From assembly GCA_002496485.1 (NCBI GenBank), contig DAJW01000018.1:1-8799 (forward strand): DNA of 8,799 nt. The letters are read 5' to 3'. The notes beneath the pieces were generated by a model that did no database searches, was not told the DNA's origin, and worked only from the letters and a program-made list of their open reading frames with translations. The first letter of the stretch is position 1, and each line of letters opens with the position of its first letter. The DNA comes from Euryarchaeota archaeon UBA36. GTDB lineage: Archaea; Thermoplasmatota; Poseidoniia; Poseidoniales; Thalassarchaeaceae. The position numbers were made by a program, and so were the translations under genes. Positions 6,218 through 8,799 of the stretch are shown here, in pieces.

Positions 6218-6925
6218 TCAAATCTTTCTAAATCTCTTTTGTAATGTTTTGAGAAAAATTTTGGGCCCGTCAATGTACCACTTGAGATTTGAAACGCCTT
6301 CTCTGTTTGCGTAATCTATCGGTATCTCTAGTGTTTTCACACCTTTTTTCGCGACACTACAAAATAAGTCTGCTTCAAGCGAAAAACCCTCTGCTGTCAG
6401 ATGCAAACCCTCGAGTGTTTTCGACCTGAAACCCCAGAAACCTGTGCAAAGATCAGTAGTTTTCTTGAAGAAAAGTAAGGTAGCTGAGAGGCTCAAAATC
6501 CTGTTTCCAAGTTTATTAGTAGCGCTCATAGCACCACTCTCTATTTTCCCACGGAGCCGACTCCCCCATACAACTTCATTCACTTTCAAACCGTCAATAA
6601 ATCGGGGGATATCTTCGGGACTATATGTTGCGTCTGCATCTAGCATTATGACGATGTCCTCATCCGTTTTCCCCTCATCCCTGTTGATTTCTTCCAGTGC
6701 GTCCCTTATTCCGTTCCCCTTTCCAGGACCGCTATTCTGTATGATTATCCTAGACCCCATTCCCCTGGCAATTTCTACGGTAGAATCCTCGCTATTTCCA
6801 TCCACCACAATAATCTCTGGATCGAAACCCTCGGAGTAGATTGCCTCGGAGGGAATTCTATCAATGACTTCCCCAATTCCGCTTTCTTCGTTTTTAGCAG
6901 GGAGCAATATAATTGCCCTTGCCAT
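6218..6925 (-). CDS. GT2 glycosyltransferase, dolichyl-phosphate sugar synthase-like
   Basis: A 235-residue GT-A fold enzyme that probably transfers a sugar from a nucleotide donor to a polyprenyl (dolichyl) phosphate at the inner face of the membrane. The order of motifs is clear: LPAKNEE (8-14), VVDGNSEDST (40-49), GPGKGNGIRDAL (66-77), the metal-binding DADATY (96-101), GSRLRGKIESGAM (121-133), TGFWGFRSKTLEGL (161-174), FSLEADLF (181-188) and PIDYANREGVSNLKW (202-216). These match the dolichyl-phosphate-mannose/glucose synthase group, including archaeal AglJ/AglD-like proteins. It has no C-terminal membrane helices, so it should be peripheral. The sugar cannot be told from sequence. The ATG at 6925 has no ribosome site close by. 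Its stop is 2 nt from the converging DUF1616-like stop, and it is divergent from the methyltransferase. Confidence 0.9.
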   Translation of the reverse strand: MARAIILLPAKNEESGIGEVIDRIPSEAIYSEGFDPEIIVVDGNSEDSTVEIARGMGSRIIIQNSGPGKGNGIRDALEEINRDEGKTDEDIVIMLDADATYSPEDIPRFIDGLKVNEVVWGSRLRGKIESGAMSATNKLGNRILSLSATLLFFKKTTDLCTGFWGFRSKTLEGLHLTAEGFSLEADLFCSVAKKGVKTLEIPIDYANREGVSNLKWYIDGPKIFLKTLQKRFRKI

Positions 6926-6996
6926 AAACCATCGGAAATAAAGTATCTTTTAGTCTTATTTTAACAGAGTATTTTTCATCTCAATTCATAAAATTA
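6926..6996. promoter_or_regulatory. Divergent promoter region for GT2 and methyltransferase
   Basis: A 71-nt AT-rich gap between two divergent genes must hold both promoters. ATTTTAAC near 6958-6965 could be the TATA box for the rightward gene, giving a start near 6987. The minus-strand ACTAAAAG at about 6948-6955 is 27 nt before the GT2 ATG. Both are weak matches, and the two promoters would be back to back. Confidence 0.3.
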
Positions 6997-7704
6997 TTGA
7001 AGATACCCAAAGAAGAAATACCCTATCGATTCCGAACATACATGCTTCCTGTCAGCCGCTTAGCCTCATTTTTTCTTAGAAGAAAAGGCAAGTGGTCCTT
7101 TCTCCGGAGATTTGGTAAAAACCCCTCTATTCTGGATATTGGATGTGGCAATCAATCTCCCGAAAAAACAAAAATACAACTCCCGGATTCATATTACTGT
7201 GGCCTGGATGTATCTGAAGCAAGACCCGAATATCTCAATTTTGCAGACAGGTATATTCAATGCCAACCCAAATCATTCAGCGAGTGCATTGCATCTATAG
7301 ATGAAGAATTCGATGTAGTTATTTCTTCACATAATTTGGAACACTGCTTTGATCGCTGGTCTACATTGGAAAGCATGGCAGACAGAGTAAAATCAGGAGG
7401 TTCAATCTATCTTGCTTTCCCTGCAGAAATTTCGGTTAATTTTCCATCTAGAGGGTCAGGATGCCTGAATTACTATGATAATGCTGAGCATCTCGATTCT
7501 CCACCCGACTTCTCCAAAATAATTGATTTTCTCAAGGAAAAGGGCTTCGAAATAACATTTTCATGTCGCCAGTATCGCCCTACGATACCGTGGACAATTG
7601 GACTGGTTGCTGACAGACTCCACAGATATTTCAATCGTGTTGGGATGTTTACTTGGGAGTTCTTTGGCTTCGAATCAATAATTTGGGCAAAGAAGATTCA
7701 GTGA
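6997..7704 (+). CDS. Class I SAM-dependent methyltransferase
   Basis: A cytoplasmic Rossmann-fold methyltransferase of 235 residues. Motif I is LDIGCGNQSPEK (46-57), the acidic end of strand 2 is CGLDVSEA (68-75), the motif around strand 4 is FDVVISSHNLEHCFD (105-119), and GGSIYLAFP (134-142) is strand 5. The SSHNLEH pattern is of the Methyltransf_11 kind often found in surface-polysaccharide loci, so a glycan or its lipid carrier is a plausible acceptor, but lipid, protein or small-molecule substrates fit equally well. The start is uncertain: TTG at 6997 gives the full length, and the first ATG, at 7042, would remove 15 residues ahead of the core fold without damaging it. No ATG lies in frame nearby upstream. 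AHCY, which removes the inhibitory product of methylation, begins 46 nt downstream on the same strand. Confidence 0.82.
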   Translation: MKIPKEEIPYRFRTYMLPVSRLASFFLRRKGKWSFLRRFGKNPSILDIGCGNQSPEKTKIQLPDSYYCGLDVSEARPEYLNFADRYIQCQPKSFSECIASIDEEFDVVISSHNLEHCFDRWSTLESMADRVKSGGSIYLAFPAEISVNFPSRGSGCLNYYDNAEHLDSPPDFSKIIDFLKEKGFEITFSCRQYRPTIPWTIGLVADRLHRYFNRVGMFTWEFFGFESIIWAKKIQ

Positions 7705-7712
7705 GATTCAGT
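7694..7712 (+). repeat. Tandem direct repeat at the methyltransferase-AHCY junction
   Basis: AGATTCAGT occurs at 7694-7702 and again at 7704-7712. The spacing is 10 nt, one turn of DNA. The first copy ends in the methyltransferase stop codon and the second runs into the likely AHCY TATA box. It could be a protein site on one face of the helix, or chance. Confidence 0.5.
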
Positions 7713-7719
7713 ATACAAA
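7711..7719 (+). promoter_or_regulatory. Possible TATA box for AHCY
   Basis: GTATACAAA is centred about 36 nt before the ATG at 7751, which would give a leader of about 10 nt. The C/T-rich stretch CTTTTCTTTTC (7732-7742) in between could serve as a T-rich stop signal for the methyltransferase gene. Confidence 0.3.
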
Positions 7720-7750
7720 CCTTGAAACCGACTTTTCTTTTCGTAATTCT

Positions 7751-8799
7751 ATGCAATCACAGAACAGTTTAGAACTCCCCGAATATCTTGTTTCCGATAT
7801 CAATCTCTCTGATTTCGGAAGGAAAGAGATTGAGATAGCTCAACATGAAATGCCGGGTCTGATGGCAATTAGAGAAAAGTACTCCTCTGAGAGGCCACTG
7901 GAAGATGTTCGAATAACCGGTTCGCTACACATGACCATCCAAACTGCAGTTCTCATTGAAACACTGGTCGATCTGGGGGCTTCCGTTCGATGGGCTAGTT
8001 GCAACATCTTCTCAACCCAAGATCATGCCGCTGCCGCTATTGCTGAATCTGGCATTCCAGTTTTTGCCTGGAAGGGGATGAGTCTAGAAGAATACTGGGA
8101 TTGTACACTTTTGGCATTGTCCCATAAAGGAGGCAAGGGCCCACAACTAATTGTTGACGATGGTGGAGATGCAACGTTGTTAATTCACAAAGGATACGAA
8201 TTGGAAAACGGAAGTGACTGGGTCAAGTCAAATTCCGAATCCCATGAAGAACAATGCATCAAAGACTTACTAGTCAGGGTCAACATCGAGTCTCCAAATT
8301 TCTGGACTTCAATTGTAGAAAATTGTAAGGGCGTGTCTGAAGAAACAACTACTGGAGTCCATAGGCTGCTCCAGATGGTTGACGAAGGATCACTGTTATT
8401 CCCTGCAATAAACGTCAACGATTCAGTCACCAAGTCGAAGTTCGACAACCTGTATGGGTGCAGGGAGTCCTTAATCGATGGAATTAAGAGAGCAACTGAT
8501 GTAATGATTTCTGGGAAAACAGCGGTAGTCTGCGGTTACGGGGACGTTGGAAAGGGCTCCGCTCATGCACTCAAATCTCATGGAGCTAAGGTCATAGTGA
8601 CTGAAGTGGACCCAATCTGCGCACTTCAGGCTTCCATGGAAGGTTTTCACGTACATACAATCGAGGATACTCTAGGTACAGCAGATATCTATGTGACTGC
8701 AACTGGAAACAAAGACGTAATCACTCTTGAGCACATGGAACTTATGAAGGATCAGGCCATAGTCTGTAATATCGGACACTTCGATAATGAAATCCAAGT
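7751..8799 (+). CDS. ahcY: S-adenosylhomocysteine hydrolase, partial (3' end missing)
   Basis: A cytoplasmic NAD-dependent enzyme that splits S-adenosylhomocysteine into adenosine and homocysteine, keeping methylation running. The window holds 349 codons from the ATG and runs off the right edge with no stop; roughly the last quarter is missing. Landmarks are CNIFSTQDHAAAA (84-96), VDDGGD (135-140), EETTTGVHRL (197-206) with catalytic Glu198, NVNDSVTKSKFDNLYGC (221-237) with Lys228, Asp232, Asn233 and Cys237, the NAD motif GYGDVGKG (262-269), TEVDP (284-288), and CNIGHFDNEI (339-348) with His343. All expected catalytic residues in this part are present. An insert of about 40 residues (near 146-190) before EETTTG and the CNIFSTQDH form place it with the bacterial type, not the shorter form common in archaea. 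The protein is soluble, with no signal peptide. It may be co-transcribed with the methyltransferase or have its own promoter. Confidence 0.95.
   Translation, partial: MQSQNSLELPEYLVSDINLSDFGRKEIEIAQHEMPGLMAIREKYSSERPLEDVRITGSLHMTIQTAVLIETLVDLGASVRWASCNIFSTQDHAAAAIAESGIPVFAWKGMSLEEYWDCTLLALSHKGGKGPQLIVDDGGDATLLIHKGYELENGSDWVKSNSESHEEQCIKDLLVRVNIESPNFWTSIVENCKGVSEETTTGVHRLLQMVDEGSLLFPAINVNDSVTKSKFDNLYGCRESLIDGIKRATDVMISGKTAVVCGYGDVGKGSAHALKSHGAKVIVTEVDPICALQASMEGFHVHTIEDTLGTADIYVTATGNKDVITLEHMELMKDQAIVCNIGHFDNEIQ

Noticed and set aside
6444..6839. A 131-codon open frame on + opposite the GT2 gene
   Set aside because: It is fully antisense to a gene with intact motifs, and its protein is low-complexity Ser/Pro/Ile with no recognisable domain.
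8185..8656. Two minus-strand frames opposite AHCY
   Set aside because: They lie across highly conserved AHCY codons, and their translations have no features of a real protein.
1..8799. CRISPR array, tRNA, rRNA, transposase or integration site
   Set aside because: No regularly spaced repeats, tRNA-like cloverleaf, rRNA stretch, transposase motif or terminal repeats were found on reading both strands.

Overview
The window looks like part of a cell-surface glycan locus from an archaeon, most likely an uncultivated marine euryarchaeote of the Poseidoniales (Marine Group II) kind. The reasons are two membrane proteins that resemble DUF2206 and DUF1616, families found mainly in archaea, and several genes with TATA-like boxes 25-35 nt before the start and little room for a leader. 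DNA is moderately AT-rich. The lineage is inferred from gene families and layout; there is no rRNA or other marker here. Several genes (the GT4 transferase, the rhamnose genes, AHCY) look bacterial in style, so a mixed ancestry is likely.

Layout, left to right: (1) a GT4 glycosyltransferase of the rhamnosyltransferase type on +, apparently with a GTG start; (2) converging on it, rfbC-rfbD on -, which encode the last two steps of dTDP-L-rhamnose synthesis; (3) across a 166-nt divergent promoter region, a two-gene + operon for an 822-residue DUF2206-like membrane protein and a DUF1616-like membrane protein; (4) converging on that with only 2 nt between stop codons, a dolichyl-phosphate-sugar-synthase-like GT2 on -; (5) divergent from it, a class I SAM-dependent methyltransferase on +; (6) the first 349 codons of S-adenosylhomocysteine hydrolase on +, cut by the window end.

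A working model, by inference: RfbC/RfbD make dTDP-rhamnose, the GT4 enzyme transfers it to a lipid-linked glycan inside the cell, the GT2 enzyme loads a sugar onto a polyprenyl phosphate, and the DUF2206/DUF1616 pair handles lipid-linked sugar or polymer at the outer face of the membrane. The methyltransferase may cap or modify the glycan, and AHCY clears the S-adenosylhomocysteine produced, although AHCY is a housekeeping gene and may simply mark the edge of the locus. rfbA and rfbB are not in the window.

The signals most worth a second look are two runs of eight G within 139 nt of the DUF2206-like gene, two acidic regions in that same protein, an 11-bp perfect hairpin at the convergent DUF1616/GT2 junction, and a dyad in the rfbC promoter. 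No tRNA, rRNA, CRISPR array, transposase or attachment site was seen. No gene-free stretch exceeds 300 bases.
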